Below, piece after piece: positions 52,005 to 61,508 of a stretch of DNA of 64,000 bases. The notes beneath the pieces were generated by a model. It did no database searches, was not told where the DNA came from, and saw nothing but the letters and a program-made list of their open reading frames with translations. Position numbers and translations under genes: made by a program. How positions within the stretch are numbered: position 1 is the first letter of the stretch; every line of letters begins with the position of its first letter. The DNA comes from Crocinitomicaceae bacterium (GTDB lineage Bacteria; Bacteroidota; Bacteroidia; Flavobacteriales_G; Salibacteraceae): positions 62,001-126,000 of the forward strand of contig PAVO01000039.1 of NCBI GenBank assembly GCA_002713215.1, in the 5' to 3' direction.

Positions 52005-53144
52005 ATGAAATCTCAAATAAATACGATAGAAGAAGCGATTGAAGATATTAAACAGGGTAAGATAATTATCGTTATTGATGATGAAGATCGAGAAAACGAA
52101 GGCGATTTTATAATGGCCGCTGAACACGTAACCCCTGAAGCAATCAATTTTATGGCTACTCACGGAAGGGGTCTTATTTGCTGTCCTTTGTTAGAAAGCC
52201 GTTGCAACGAACTTGGCCTAGAATTAATGGTTCAGGATAATACGGCCCTGCATGCTACTCCTTTTACCGTGTCTGTAGATTTAATCGGTCATGGATGTAC
52301 GACAGGAATTTCTGCAAGTGATCGGGCTAAAACCGTTCAGGCATTGGTTGACCCGGACACTAATCCCAGGGACCTGGGGAAACCTGGGCATATATTTCCT
52401 TTACGTGCCAAGGAAGGTGGGGTTCTTAGAAGAACCGGACATACTGAAGCATCGATTGATCTAGCTCGTTTGGCTGGATTAAAACCTGCCGGAGTATTGA
52501 TCGAAATAATGAATGAGGACGGTACCATGGCTCGTCTACCTCAACTGCTGGAAATTGCCAAAAAGTTCGAAATGAAAATTGTATCGATCGAAGATTTGGT
52601 AGCCTATCGAATGCAGCAAGAGCGATTAATTAGTCGCGAAGTTGAATTGGAGGTAAACTCCGAATATGGTAAGGTAAAGCTAATTGCATACAAGCAGTTA
52701 ACCACTGGCGATGAACATTTGGCAGTTACCATCGGCAAATGGGAAGAAAACGACCCCGTATTGGTTCGCATGCATTCAAGTAGCAGCAATTTGGGAGATA
52801 TTTTTAGTGCCTTTAAACACGATCGTCCTTCTTTGCTTTCCAGGGCCTTTGAATATATCCACCAGGAAGGAACCGGTGTTGTTGTTTATATGCAACAAGG
52901 TGTTCGGGGAGACGGCCTTATCGAAAATTTGAAGCTTTATAAACAGAGCCATGAAAATGATAATGGTGATATGCAAAGCCTGGATTACAACATAAAAATG
53001 GACGAAAAGGATTATGGTGTGGGTGCCCAGATTCTTCGCGATCTTGGAATTCGCAAAATGCGCCTTATGAGCAATAAAGCTCAGCACAGAACAGGTATCG
53101 TGGGTTACGGTCTGGAGATCGTCGAAACTATTCCAGCAGATTAG
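52005..53144 (+). CDS. ribB: RibBA-type protein: DHBP synthase with cysteine-less GTP cyclohydrolase II-like domain
   Basis: The 379-residue protein has an intact N-terminal 3,4-dihydroxy-2-butanone-4-phosphate synthase domain: IIVIDDEDRENEGDFIMAAE, THGRGLICCPL, TGISASDRAKTVQAL, and the HIFPLRAKEGGVLRRTGHTEA block. It makes the four-carbon unit of riboflavin. The second half aligns to GTP cyclohydrolase II, but where active enzymes have the zinc cysteines (C-x-x-G-D...C-x-C) this one reads SSSSNLGDIFSAFKHDRPSL, so it cannot bind the catalytic zinc in the normal way. It probably serves only as DHBP synthase, with GTP cyclohydrolase II encoded elsewhere. The later segments (QKVRGDGLIENLKLYK, KAQHRTGIVGYGL) remain recognisable. 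Confidence 0.9.
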   Translation: MKSQINTIEEAIEDIKQGKIIIVIDDEDRENEGDFIMAAEHVTPEAINFMATHGRGLICCPLLESRCNELGLELMVQDNTALHATPFTVSVDLIGHGCTTGISASDRAKTVQALVDPDTNPRDLGKPGHIFPLRAKEGGVLRRTGHTEASIDLARLAGLKPAGVLIEIMNEDGTMARLPQLLEIAKKFEMKIVSIEDLVAYRMQQERLISREVELEVNSEYGKVKLIAYKQLTTGDEHLAVTIGKWEENDPVLVRMHSSSSNLGDIFSAFKHDRPSLLSRAFEYIHQEGTGVVVYMQQGVRGDGLIENLKLYKQSHENDNGDMQSLDYNIKMDEKDYGVGAQILRDLGIRKMRLMSNKAQHRTGIVGYGLEIVETIPAD

Positions 53145-56100
53145 GAAGACTTTTTCTTTTCCTTCCTTTTTTCTTTTTTGGCCTTTCGCTTCTCCTGCCT
53201 CTCTTTGTTATTAAAGATTTTGTTAAGGAGTTGATTGTAGGATTCGAAATCCTCCTGAAAGAAAATTCCTATGCCCTGGGTTTGAGAAGCCGAGTTGCCC
53301 TGATCCTCGATTCGGTAGGTCTCAGAACGGTTAAATACCTTAGCCCTAACCTTCCCGTCTTTCCGAACCATGTATTCCAATTTGAAATCACCTACAAATT
53401 GCCCTCCTCCGGATGTGTTATTCGGGTTATCGGGCGAATTATCAACTCCTACATTACTTTCAAACACTAATCGATTATCCAGCATTTGCTTGGAAAGCTC
53501 TACCTCTACATTGTCCTGTTTTAATTCACTTACCCCAACATTAATAATGTCGTTTTCCATTTTCGATAGCCAGTTATTGATCTGGGATGTAAGCAATTCG
53601 GAACCCGTAGTACCAACAAACCCGGTTCCACTTAAGCTGTTTTCCGGCGGGCTGTAATTATTAAAGAGAAGCAAGGAAAAAACCTGCTTATTTACATCCT
53701 CCTGGGTTGGCATTTGACTTTTTACGTTGGCTTCAATTCCGGCATCAACGTTTAGCACTTTAATGTCGAAACCAATATTTGGTGATGACAACTGATCTGT
53801 AAAATGCATCAAACAGATGTTATCTACTTTTTGAGAATAGGCCGAATCTCCATTAAGAATGGGCTGAAGGCTAGCTTTGACCTTATACTGGGCCACTACA
53901 TCAATTCTTGCGTTAAATGGGTCACCATCGAATTCAATAGTCCCCCCCTGTTGCAGAATGAATTTTTTGGAAATGATATTCTCGAAATTGAAATAGTAGT
54001 TTCCGTTTCTTATTTCGTAGAGGCCGTTTATAGTAAAGTCACCTTGCTCATCAATATTCATTTTTAACTTCCCCCCACCCTGGGCATATATCTTTTCTCC
54101 GGTAGCGTCATCGAAAATGAGTTCTATTTCTGTACTGGGATCAATGTCAAAATTGAATTTCATATCAATCCCGGTTAGGTCGGTTTTAGACTCCGCCTCT
54201 TCTTCTTTTACCTCCAGGTTAACAAATCGGATATACTCATTTTGATATACTTCTTCAGCTGAATAAAGCGGGACAAACAACTTGGAATTGTTCAGTGCTT
54301 TAGCATCAATTTCAAGCTCCATGTGATCTTCGTATCCTGAAACGCTAATTTCTCCATTTAAAAACGCTGTGCCGTAATAGAGATCATTTTGCTTAACGTT
54401 TGTATTTAAACATAGAAATGTATCTACATCAATGAGCACGTCGTAATTAAAATCCTTCCAATTGTTATGCAGTACCGTACCTCCAAATGCGTTGGCCGGT
54501 CTGTTGTTTTCATCGAATAAGGTAAGTGAGTTAAATCCGAACCACTCGTCCCGAAAAAGAATGGACTGGTTGTGGGCGAAGTAGTTTGTGTTCAAGTAAA
54601 CTATCCTAAACTGGGTGGAGTCCAGTCGCATTTCACCGTTTAATACGGGCTCGCTAAAAGAACCGCTTAAATCAACTTCTCCCACCAATTCCCCTTCAAT
54701 ATTATCTATGTAATCACTTATTATGGGTTCAATGGCCTTAATCTTAAAACCGTCGGTCTTGAGTTTTAAATGGAACGCTGTGTCACCACCGGTTGGGTAA
54801 TAATGACCGTAAAATTTAAGCGATCGAATGGTATCTATGAAGGTTGAATCGGCTGGACGAAACAGATCAAAATTCACATCAAACCTCTTTTGCTTCGCAT
54901 TCCATGAAGAATAAATTGGGCCGCTTCCTATGTATTGGTCGTTGGCATAAAGGTCTTTTACATACAAGGAACTGGATATCTCAGGCCGGGAATACAACTT
55001 CGATAACCGAACGTTACCGGTAACATTTCCTCGAAGTTGAGCTTCTTTAACTCCCGCTATTTTAGCAAAATTGCCCAGGTTAAGCCCCCCTATTCCTATG
55101 TCAAGCGCTTCGGAGGTATCTTTTGAAATAGCCCCGGCCAGGTTTATTCGTTTGTCGTTACCAACCAAATCAAACCCTTTAAAAGACCATCGATCGGGTT
55201 CTATTTCTATTACGTTTTGAGTATTTAACTCCCAAACCGAATCGGCCAAAACCACATAACTGGAATCAAAGGAAAAACGAAAATCATTGGGTCCCAATAA
55301 GGCTCCATTAAAGGAAATGTAACTCTTGAATTCCGGTACGGTTCGGTTGTCATTCCTAATCTTAACGGAAATGGAGTCATTCATTCCAAAACCTTCCAAA
55401 TGCACATCGTGATAGGTAATTTCTTTATCCAGCACCAATGCTTTAATGTCCATGCTACTGGTTATTGAACTGTCATCGTGGTTTAACTTGAAATTCATCG
55501 TATCTACCACTAAATTGGCAATTTGAAAGCCTTCTGTAGAAACATCCAGGTTGATCTTGTTGTGCGGACCATCAAAAACGCCAGACACAAACAAGTTAGA
55601 GTCGACCGAAATACTTGGATAAAATACCTTTAGAATTGGATTGAGGTTGTACATTTCCATATCAAAGGAAAAATTTCCAGGTATAGTATCGTACTCCTTG
55701 TTTTCTACCAACGCCGGAACGGAACGACTAATCATACTTTTGAAATAATCATCGAACTTCGGAATGTGATAGGAACCCGCTAAAATTCCCTTACCTATGG
55801 TACTTTTAAATTCAAGCTGTCGCCTTTCGTTAATTTGAAACGCATGTAACTTAAAGTCCGGAATGTTGATCCAATTCCCCTTCTCAAAATACTTTAAATC
55901 TTCTACCTGAATTTTACCAATAAAATGTTCAAGGTCATCTCCTTTGGAATCAACATTGAACTTGGCGGTAATGAAGGAACTTGAATCACGAGTGATTAGG
56001 TTTAGTCGTCTTGGAAACAAGGTGTCGACTTCTGAAACAAATACAAACCGAGGTTCCTCCTGGGTCAAATCAATTTCTCCAAGAAAGGTAAATTTACAAT

Positions 56101-57595
56101 TGGGGTCCTTCATTTGAATTTGCCCTGTAAAAATTTCATTCAGAAATTTACCGTCAATTACGGAGTTGGAATAAGAATAGCCATTCAAATCTATTCGGGC
56201 AATGCTTCCACTTACGTCCAATTCAACTGTTGCTTTACTCGTTCCTTTTCCTTTAAAGCTTAGCTCCGTGGTGAGTTTCCCAAGAAGGTCTGACTTAGAC
56301 AATTGCCTTAAATTGAGTTGGTTTGACTTGCATTTACCGGAATAATAGTATTCGTCATCTGCCTTTTTTTCCAACGAAAAATGAGCTTCCAACTCACCGT
56401 TTCTTCCCTGCAATTGAATATCGCTTCTGAAATTGTAATAGTAGCCTTCTAACCTCCCATTTAAAACGGCTTCCTCATAATTTTCAATAAATGATGGAAG
56501 TTGAATATTTAAGTTTTCACTAAAGGCTTCCAGCTTTAATTCGTCAACATCATGAGGATGGATCACAGAATTCACCAACTCAATTTCCATATAAGTGCTA
56601 TCAATGTTGGGAATTCCCTCCATAACTACCTTACCTCGAATGGTGGAATGTCGCCTAAAGCTAAAATCAAGATCTGAAGCTACAAAATCACTTACAGTCC
56701 CTTCGAAAGCTCCATTGCCTGAAACAACCTCGTTGAATCCAATTAAGTTATCGGAGAAATAGATAATGTCTTTCATGTCGACGGATACATCGTGAACGAA
56801 ACCCCTCATGATCACTTTCTCAATATAATCAGGATAATAATCGAAACTTCCATGATTCATGGAATAACGTCCGTAAATGGAGCTATTAGGAGTGATTATT
56901 TTCAGGTTCTCAAACGCCATGGAGTCCATATTCATACTAAAACCGGTAATAAGTGTATCCACTACAAAACCAGATTGCTCAGAAAAAGAAAGGTGATCTA
57001 CTTGCGAATTAATGTCCAGATTCTCCATCCTAAAATCAGAAAGAGCCACATCCATATCAGAAACATGGATATTGTCAAAATCCATCCCCTTAATGCCTGA
57101 ATTGATGTTTTGGTTATGCCACACGAAGTCAAAATTTGTAACCCGTATTTCGTTACATCCAATGAAGAAATCAGGCGAAGTAGAAGTATCGTCAGAGGCA
57201 AAATGGTCCAGCAGGAAACGAATGTTTACGTATTGTTCGTCTTGATAATGAACCAAATGGAATTTACTGTTCGTTAGCTCTACCCGTTTCAATTCAAAAC
57301 TCAATTTTTCCAAATCGAAGTCCTGAACCAATACATTGAGAAAATCCACGTAAATAAATGTATCGCCTTTTTGATCGGTAAGCAGCAGGTTATCAAGTTC
57401 CAATTCTGAAAATGGAAGCAGGTGAATTCGGTTTAAAGAAAGGTTAACGGAATCTTCTGCAAAATACGATTCCAGCCCCTTGGTTACTAAGTATGTTTGC
57501 ACAGAGGAGGAAGAAAGCAGGCCGCTGATAAGGATTAAAAATAATACCAAACTGCCTAGTCCGTAAGAGAATATTTTGAGTCCTTTTTTGATAAT
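53141..57595 (-). CDS. tamB: TamB-like translocation and assembly module protein
   Basis: The protein (1469 residues from the TTG at 57550, 1484 if started at an ATT at 57595) is a very long repetitive beta-helical bridging protein with an N-terminal inner-membrane anchor (LVLFLILISGLLSSSSVQTYLV) and the DUF490/TamB C-terminal domain (GDFTINGLYEIRNGNYYF, LINGDSAYSQKV type segments, and GFVGTTGSELLTSQINNWL). It links inner and outer membranes and helps move phospholipid or outer-membrane proteins. No ATG precedes the anchor. The ATT start would add the expected basic residues IKKGLKIF before the anchor, so I extend the feature to it. The C-terminus is a very basic lysine-rich tail (KEKRKEKKKSS). 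It diverges from tsaD. Confidence 0.87.
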   Translation of the reverse strand: MIKKGLKIFSYGLGSLVLFLILISGLLSSSSVQTYLVTKGLESYFAEDSVNLSLNRIHLLPFSELELDNLLLTDQKGDTFIYVDFLNVLVQDFDLEKLSFELKRVELTNSKFHLVHYQDEQYVNIRFLLDHFASDDTSTSPDFFIGCNEIRVTNFDFVWHNQNINSGIKGMDFDNIHVSDMDVALSDFRMENLDINSQVDHLSFSEQSGFVVDTLITGFSMNMDSMAFENLKIITPNSSIYGRYSMNHGSFDYYPDYIEKVIMRGFVHDVSVDMKDIIYFSDNLIGFNEVVSGNGAFEGTVSDFVASDLDFSFRRHSTIRGKVVMEGIPNIDSTYMEIELVNSVIHPHDVDELKLEAFSENLNIQLPSFIENYEEAVLNGRLEGYYYNFRSDIQLQGRNGELEAHFSLEKKADDEYYYSGKCKSNQLNLRQLSKSDLLGKLTTELSFKGKGTSKATVELDVSGSIARIDLNGYSYSNSVIDGKFLNEIFTGQIQMKDPNCKFTFLGEIDLTQEEPRFVFVSEVDTLFPRRLNLITRDSSSFITAKFNVDSKGDDLEHFIGKIQVEDLKYFEKGNWINIPDFKLHAFQINERRQLEFKSTIGKGILAGSYHIPKFDDYFKSMISRSVPALVENKEYDTIPGNFSFDMEMYNLNPILKVFYPSISVDSNLFVSGVFDGPHNKINLDVSTEGFQIANLVVDTMNFKLNHDDSSITSSMDIKALVLDKEITYHDVHLEGFGMNDSISVKIRNDNRTVPEFKSYISFNGALLGPNDFRFSFDSSYVVLADSVWELNTQNVIEIEPDRWSFKGFDLVGNDKRINLAGAISKDTSEALDIGIGGLNLGNFAKIAGVKEAQLRGNVTGNVRLSKLYSRPEISSSLYVKDLYANDQYIGSGPIYSSWNAKQKRFDVNFDLFRPADSTFIDTIRSLKFYGHYYPTGGDTAFHLKLKTDGFKIKAIEPIISDYIDNIEGELVGEVDLSGSFSEPVLNGEMRLDSTQFRIVYLNTNYFAHNQSILFRDEWFGFNSLTLFDENNRPANAFGGTVLHNNWKDFNYDVLIDVDTFLCLNTNVKQNDLYYGTAFLNGEISVSGYEDHMELEIDAKALNNSKLFVPLYSAEEVYQNEYIRFVNLEVKEEEAESKTDLTGIDMKFNFDIDPSTEIELIFDDATGEKIYAQGGGKLKMNIDEQGDFTINGLYEIRNGNYYFNFENIISKKFILQQGGTIEFDGDPFNARIDVVAQYKVKASLQPILNGDSAYSQKVDNICLMHFTDQLSSPNIGFDIKVLNVDAGIEANVKSQMPTQEDVNKQVFSLLLFNNYSPPENSLSGTGFVGTTGSELLTSQINNWLSKMENDIINVGVSELKQDNVEVELSKQMLDNRLVFESNVGVDNSPDNPNNTSGGGQFVGDFKLEYMVRKDGKVRAKVFNRSETYRIEDQGNSASQTQGIGIFFQEDFESYNQLLNKIFNNKERQEKRKAKKEKRKEKKKSS

Positions 57596-57599
57596 TTTG
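57592..57599 (+). promoter_or_regulatory. Bacteroidota -7 box TAATTTTG for tsaD
   Basis: Exact TAnnTTTG match giving a predicted start near 57602 and about a 30-base leader to the TTG at 57632. It lies within the divergent tamB gene or leader. Confidence 0.4.
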
Positions 57600-57617
57600 G
57601 CCGCTATTATTGGAAAA

Positions 57618-57625
57618 CAAAATTA
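57618..57625 (-). promoter_or_regulatory. Bacteroidota -7 box TAATTTTG for tamB (minus strand)
   Basis: Exact minus-strand TAnnTTTG match; predicted start near 57615. A translation start at the ATT (57595) would then have a 20-base leader, whereas the TTG at 57550 would have 65 bases. Confidence 0.4.
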
Positions 57626-57631
57626 ATCTAA

Positions 57632-58654
57632 TTGCAGAGCCCCACTTACATTCTTGCCATTGAGTCATCATGCGATGATACCTCGGTTGCCGTACTAAAA
57701 AATACAGAGGTACTGTCCAATGTAATTTGCACTCAAAATGTACATGAAGAATTTGGTGGTGTTGTTCCTGAACTGGCCAGCAGAGAACACCAAAAGAATA
57801 TAGTTCCCACTGTTTTTAGGGCCTTAAAACAGGCTAATATCAACCTAGAAGAAATTGCCGCTATCGGCTTTACCCGGGGACCTGGTTTAATGGGTTCTTT
57901 GTTGGTAGGTGTTTCTTTTGTTAAAGGACTTTCTCTCGCGTTAAACAAACCGTTAATTGAGGTTAACCATATGCAAGCGCATATATTGGCCCATTTTGCT
58001 GAAAACAACAAATCCAACAATAAGCCCAAGTTTCCATTTTTGTGTTTAACCGTATCCGGTGGGCATACTCAAATAGTATTGGTTAAAAGTGTACTGGATT
58101 TTGAACTTATAGGACAAACCAAAGATGACGCGGCCGGTGAAGCATTTGATAAAGTTGCTAAAATAATGGGCTTACCCTACCCGGGAGGACCTGTTATAGA
58201 CAAGTTGGCTAAGCAAGGAAATCCCAATCGGTTTAAATTTCCAATTGCATCAATTCCCGATCACGACTTTAGTTTTAGCGGTTTAAAAACCGCTATTCTG
58301 TATTTCTTAAGAGACTCTATAAAAGAAGATCCTGATTTTATTGAAAACAACCAGACCGATATTTGTGCGTCAATTCAATATACCATTGTTAAAACGTTAA
58401 TATTGAAACTGGAAAAAGCATCAAAGGATTTAAATATCAAGCAAATAGCCATTGCCGGAGGTGTTTCTGCCAATAGTGAACTTAGGGAAGCACTAACCGC
58501 TAGAGAAAATAGTTTAGGTTGGGAAACCTATATTCCTAACTTTGAATTTTGCACGGATAATGCAGCAATGATTGGAATTTCTGCATATTTTAAATACCTG
58601 AAAGGAGATTTTACTGACCTATCGGTGATTCCTGAAGCAAGAATGAAACTATAA
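57632..58654 (+). CDS. tsaD: tRNA N6-adenosine threonylcarbamoyltransferase
   Basis: The 340-residue enzyme transfers the threonylcarbamoyl group to A37 of tRNAs reading ANN codons, together with TsaB, TsaE and TsaC elsewhere in the genome. The metal-binding HMQAH motif is present (EVNHMQAHILA, near residue 110), as are the ASKH-fold markers ILAIESSCDDTSVAVL, FTRGPGLMGSLLVGVSF, LTVSGGHTQIVLV and GEAFDKVAKIMGLPYPGGP. IAGGVSANSELREAL near residue 275 completes the fold. The start is TTG at 57632, giving the expected N-terminus. Its stop touches the ATG of the following barrel-protein gene, suggesting an operon. Confidence 0.95.
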   Translation: MQSPTYILAIESSCDDTSVAVLKNTEVLSNVICTQNVHEEFGGVVPELASREHQKNIVPTVFRALKQANINLEEIAAIGFTRGPGLMGSLLVGVSFVKGLSLALNKPLIEVNHMQAHILAHFAENNKSNNKPKFPFLCLTVSGGHTQIVLVKSVLDFELIGQTKDDAAGEAFDKVAKIMGLPYPGGPVIDKLAKQGNPNRFKFPIASIPDHDFSFSGLKTAILYFLRDSIKEDPDFIENNQTDICASIQYTIVKTLILKLEKASKDLNIKQIAIAGGVSANSELREALTARENSLGWETYIPNFEFCTDNAAMIGISAYFKYLKGDFTDLSVIPEARMKL

Positions 58655-59389
58655 ATGAAAAGGCTGAAAATAATATTAGTTTTCGTACCTATTCTGGTAT
58701 TGGTATCACTCAATACTCTGGCACAACAGGAATCGGAATTTGGATATGTTGATAGTAGTTTCCTGAAAAAGGTTGAGAAATTTAACTCGAGAAAACTAAT
58801 ATTAAAGACCAATCCATTAGCCATTGTTTCCGGAGATATTCCGTTATTATCGAGCGAGTTTAGGTTAGTTGCAGAAATGGTTACAAGCCCAAAAACCGGG
58901 ATTGTATTCGGAGCTTCGTACCTGGGAATGGGAATATTGCTTCGATCTTCGATTGATGCAGATACCACCAACCCTACAGGCACAAATAGTTGGGATATTG
59001 GATTTAATGGTTTTAGATTTCAAGGGGGATTTAAGTTCTACCTTAAAAACCCAAGAATGAGTATCACAGACCCTGATTTTAATCCGGCACCCAGAGGAAT
59101 TTACATATTCCCTTTGGTCAGTTACAGTCAGGCAAAGCTTTACGAAAAAGTAGATAAGAGCGTCTATGATCTTTTCAAACATTACAGCATTACCATGAAT
59201 TTTGGAATTCAATTCACCATGGGTAAACGGGTAACTCTGGATCAATATGTTGGTGTTGGGTACAAACAAAATACAGTTACGAATCAGGATGGTGGTATAC
59301 CCAATTTTGTTGATGTTTCAGAAGAACAGTTTATTTATGGCTCTAACATTAAATTGAATTTTGGACTGAACTTCGGAATTCGTTTTTAG
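58655..59389 (+). CDS. Outer-membrane beta-barrel-like protein (DUF3575-type)
   Basis: The 244-residue protein begins with a signal peptide (MKRLKIILVFVPILVLVSLNTLAQ). It then shows KTNPLAIVSGDIPLLSSEFRL, the segment usual at the start of DUF3575-like barrels, followed by alternating strand segments and an aromatic end (LNFGLNFGIRF). Members are small outer-membrane or cell-surface barrels of unknown function. Its ATG directly follows the tsaD stop with no gap, so it is probably cotranslated with or reinitiated from tsaD. Confidence 0.75.
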   Translation: MKRLKIILVFVPILVLVSLNTLAQQESEFGYVDSSFLKKVEKFNSRKLILKTNPLAIVSGDIPLLSSEFRLVAEMVTSPKTGIVFGASYLGMGILLRSSIDADTTNPTGTNSWDIGFNGFRFQGGFKFYLKNPRMSITDPDFNPAPRGIYIFPLVSYSQAKLYEKVDKSVYDLFKHYSITMNFGIQFTMGKRVTLDQYVGVGYKQNTVTNQDGGIPNFVDVSEEQFIYGSNIKLNFGLNFGIRF

Positions 59390-59517
59390 CCCCATTACCT
59401 TTTTCTCACCCCATTTAAATTCTATTCAGGATGTAGCAATTTTGACATCTTGATACTTTTTACATTTCGTAACAATGAATCCTGCTACAAATAGAGAGTT
59501 TTGTATGCAATTACTTT

Positions 59518-60018
59518 ATGGTTAACGATATGAGAATAATGATTACAGTTGGGCTAATTGCTGTTTCAATAATGGCTTGCTCGCAAAATGAAAATAAAGT
59601 CTCGGAAGATAAACAACCAAAAAATGTTTGTCATTTTGATGATGAGGAATGGAAGGAAAAGCTTACTGAAGAGGAATACCGGGTTCTTAGAGAAAAAGGA
59701 ACGGAACCTGCCTGGAGTGGTAAGTTTAATCATCATAAAGAAAAAGGCGTATATACCTGCTCGGGTTGTGGAGATACCCTGTTTACTTCACGCGAAAAAT
59801 ACAATTCGGGATCAGGTTGGCCCAGTTTCTACGACGTTTATAAAGCAGGTAAAGTAAAAGAGAGTATAGATGAAAGTCATGGAATGACTCGTGTTGAAAT
59901 AACTTGTGCCAACTGTGGTGGACACCTGGGACATAAGTTTGAAGATGGTCCTATGCCTACCGGATCACGATATTGTGTGAATTCAGTGTCATTAGGTTTC
60001 ATCAAAAAGAAAGAATAA
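59518..60018 (+). CDS. msrB: Peptide-methionine (R)-S-oxide reductase, lipoprotein
   Basis: The 166-residue protein reduces methionine-R-sulfoxide in proteins. A lipoprotein signal (VGLIAVSIMACSQ; the cysteine is about residue 21) places it in the periplasm. Zinc cysteines are present in CSGCGDTLF and CANCGGHLGH, the GSGWPSFYD substrate loop is intact, and the catalytic cysteine is in the SRYCVNSVSLGF block. The starts ATG 59518 and the later ATG at 59530 (MRIMITV) both keep the signal. It is followed by an inverted-repeat terminator shared with the divergently ended A3 gene. Confidence 0.92.
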   Translation: MVNDMRIMITVGLIAVSIMACSQNENKVSEDKQPKNVCHFDDEEWKEKLTEEEYRVLREKGTEPAWSGKFNHHKEKGVYTCSGCGDTLFTSREKYNSGSGWPSFYDVYKAGKVKESIDESHGMTRVEITCANCGGHLGHKFEDGPMPTGSRYCVNSVSLGFIKKKE

Positions 60019-60020
60019 AA

Positions 60021-60049
60021 AAAGCCGAATGAAAATTTCATTCGGCTTT
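60021..60049. terminator. Bidirectional terminator hairpin
   Basis: AAAGCCGAATGAAA (60021-60034) pairs with TTTCATTCGGCTTT (60036-60049), with a short loop. The A- and T-rich flanks allow it to work in both directions. It lies between the convergent msrB gene and the A/B cluster and is the strongest terminator in the window. Confidence 0.85.
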
Positions 60050-60073
60050 AACATCTTAAGCAATTTCTATCCG

Positions 60074-60613
60074 TTATTCTCCGGCACTACTTTCGGAATC
60101 ACCAAATTCTTCAGACACCTGATCCTCATAACCAGTCATAAGAATAACACAACCTTTGATAAAAGAGCTTCCATCGTCCGCGATATAAGCAGGAATCAAA
60201 AAGTTGACATATAACTCATACAAGCCTTTGTTATTCTCCATATCAGGCTCGAAATTGAACTGTCGTTCAGAGCTTTCGAAAGATCCTAATTCGTTTCTCT
60301 TTTTTTCCGTAAGAGGCTTATCGTAGATCTTAATTTTAATGTCTTTTGGAAGCAATTCGGTATTAAATACCAACCGATAATTTGCATCAAAGTATAAAGG
60401 AATACTTATTTCTTTAATATAATTTGACCGCTTAAATACAATGCGGTTAACAACCATATTGGTGTACTTGTAGGGTACCAATGCCTTCCTACATTTAGTT
60501 ACAACTTCTTCCTTAGGGCAATACGACTGAGTCTTTTGGGCCTGAGTTCCTAGAATACAAGCAAATATTAAAAGTGTTGCTAAAGTTATCTTTTTCATAA
60601 ATCTCTTATCCAT
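60074..60613 (-). CDS. Family A exported protein, copy A3
   Basis: The 179-residue protein has a signal peptide (MKKITLATLLIFACILGTQAQ when started at ATG 60598; the ATG at 60613 overlaps the previous stop). It belongs to a family with three copies in this cluster. Shared marks are a Cys-rich start (YCPKEEVVTKCRKALVPYKY), IPLYFDANYRLVFNTE, IKIKIYDKPLTEK and a closing KGCVI. Two N-terminal cysteines and the KGC cysteine can make a disulfide. The fold looks beta-rich and the end is acidic. The family has no name known to me. It is the last gene of the A/B operon. Confidence 0.78.
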   Translation of the reverse strand: MDKRFMKKITLATLLIFACILGTQAQKTQSYCPKEEVVTKCRKALVPYKYTNMVVNRIVFKRSNYIKEISIPLYFDANYRLVFNTELLPKDIKIKIYDKPLTEKKRNELGSFESSERQFNFEPDMENNKGLYELYVNFLIPAYIADDGSSFIKGCVILMTGYEDQVSEEFGDSESSAGE

Positions 60614-61487
60614 TTACAATGCTTGCTCTTAATTCAAGAATTGTTTTTGACAATTCATCTAAATGCTCTTGAGAAATCTTATAATCTTTGAACGATTTGA
60701 TGTTCTGAGAGTTTTTATTCTCTTCCAGCTTATAAAAGAATTTTTCTAACTCCGAAAGTTTTTTAGTCAACTCAGCAACTTCTTCCGTCTGATTTTTATT
60801 CGACTTCAAAGCTTTTACCAGGTTATCCAAGATGGTCATTTGCTCAACCAACCTTCCACTCAAAGCGTGTCTCGATTCGTTGTCACTGGCCTCAACTCCC
60901 AAATACATACCTTCAACCCAGGCACCGGCAAAAATGATATAGGTTACATCCTGCAGGTTGTTGTCATCAACAAACATGTCCGTACGAGCCTGAATATCGA
61001 TCATGACATTAATGATTGAATCTCTATTTCCCAAATTGGACTCAAAACGACTCATTAAATCCTTTGATTCAAAAACAGATCCGAATCCGATTTCATTGGA
61101 AAGGTCAGAAACAACTTTTAAGTAGTTGGTTGCATCCTGACTTTGGCCGTTTAACACGATGTAAGCCAAATCAGCTGAATAAACACCGAAGTTCAAAATC
61201 TTAGAAGACTTTGTCTCGTATTTATTCAGATTATCGACCGAATTAGTCAGGTTTGGCAAATACTTCAATCCTGACTTTTGGAAAATAGAGCCAATTTGTA
61301 AAGCTGATGGCAGGTAAAACGATTCAACTACATCGCCTTCACCTTCTTCGGCCATTTCATCTAACATTTCCTCCTGAGCTTCCTCAGCTGAGTTTCTTTC
61401 TACACTTCCATCTTCACTACCCGAATCACAAGCCGCAAAAAATGCGATTGAAGATAATATTAATCCTGATGCAATAATCTTTTTCAT
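60606..61487 (-). CDS. Family B lipoprotein, copy B2
   Basis: The 293-residue lipoprotein (IAFFAACDSGSE, Cys near residue 20) has an acidic linker (EEAQEEMLDEMAEEGEG), then a helical domain with the family B marks: LPSALQIGSIFQKSGLKY, ILNFGVYSADLAYIVLNGQ, LSNEIGFGSVF, FESNLGNRDSI, FAGAWVEGMYLG and RLVEQMTILDNLV. It is about half-identical to B1 (copy at 62032-62910). The helical pattern indicates a substrate- or partner-binding domain on the outer-membrane or periplasmic face. It overlaps the start of A3 by up to 8 bases. Confidence 0.8.
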   Translation of the reverse strand: MKKIIASGLILSSIAFFAACDSGSEDGSVERNSAEEAQEEMLDEMAEEGEGDVVESFYLPSALQIGSIFQKSGLKYLPNLTNSVDNLNKYETKSSKILNFGVYSADLAYIVLNGQSQDATNYLKVVSDLSNEIGFGSVFESKDLMSRFESNLGNRDSIINVMIDIQARTDMFVDDNNLQDVTYIIFAGAWVEGMYLGVEASDNESRHALSGRLVEQMTILDNLVKALKSNKNQTEEVAELTKKLSELEKFFYKLEENKNSQNIKSFKDYKISQEHLDELSKTILELRASIVNG

Positions 61488-61508
61488 ATTCTACTATAGT
61501 ATATCCGG

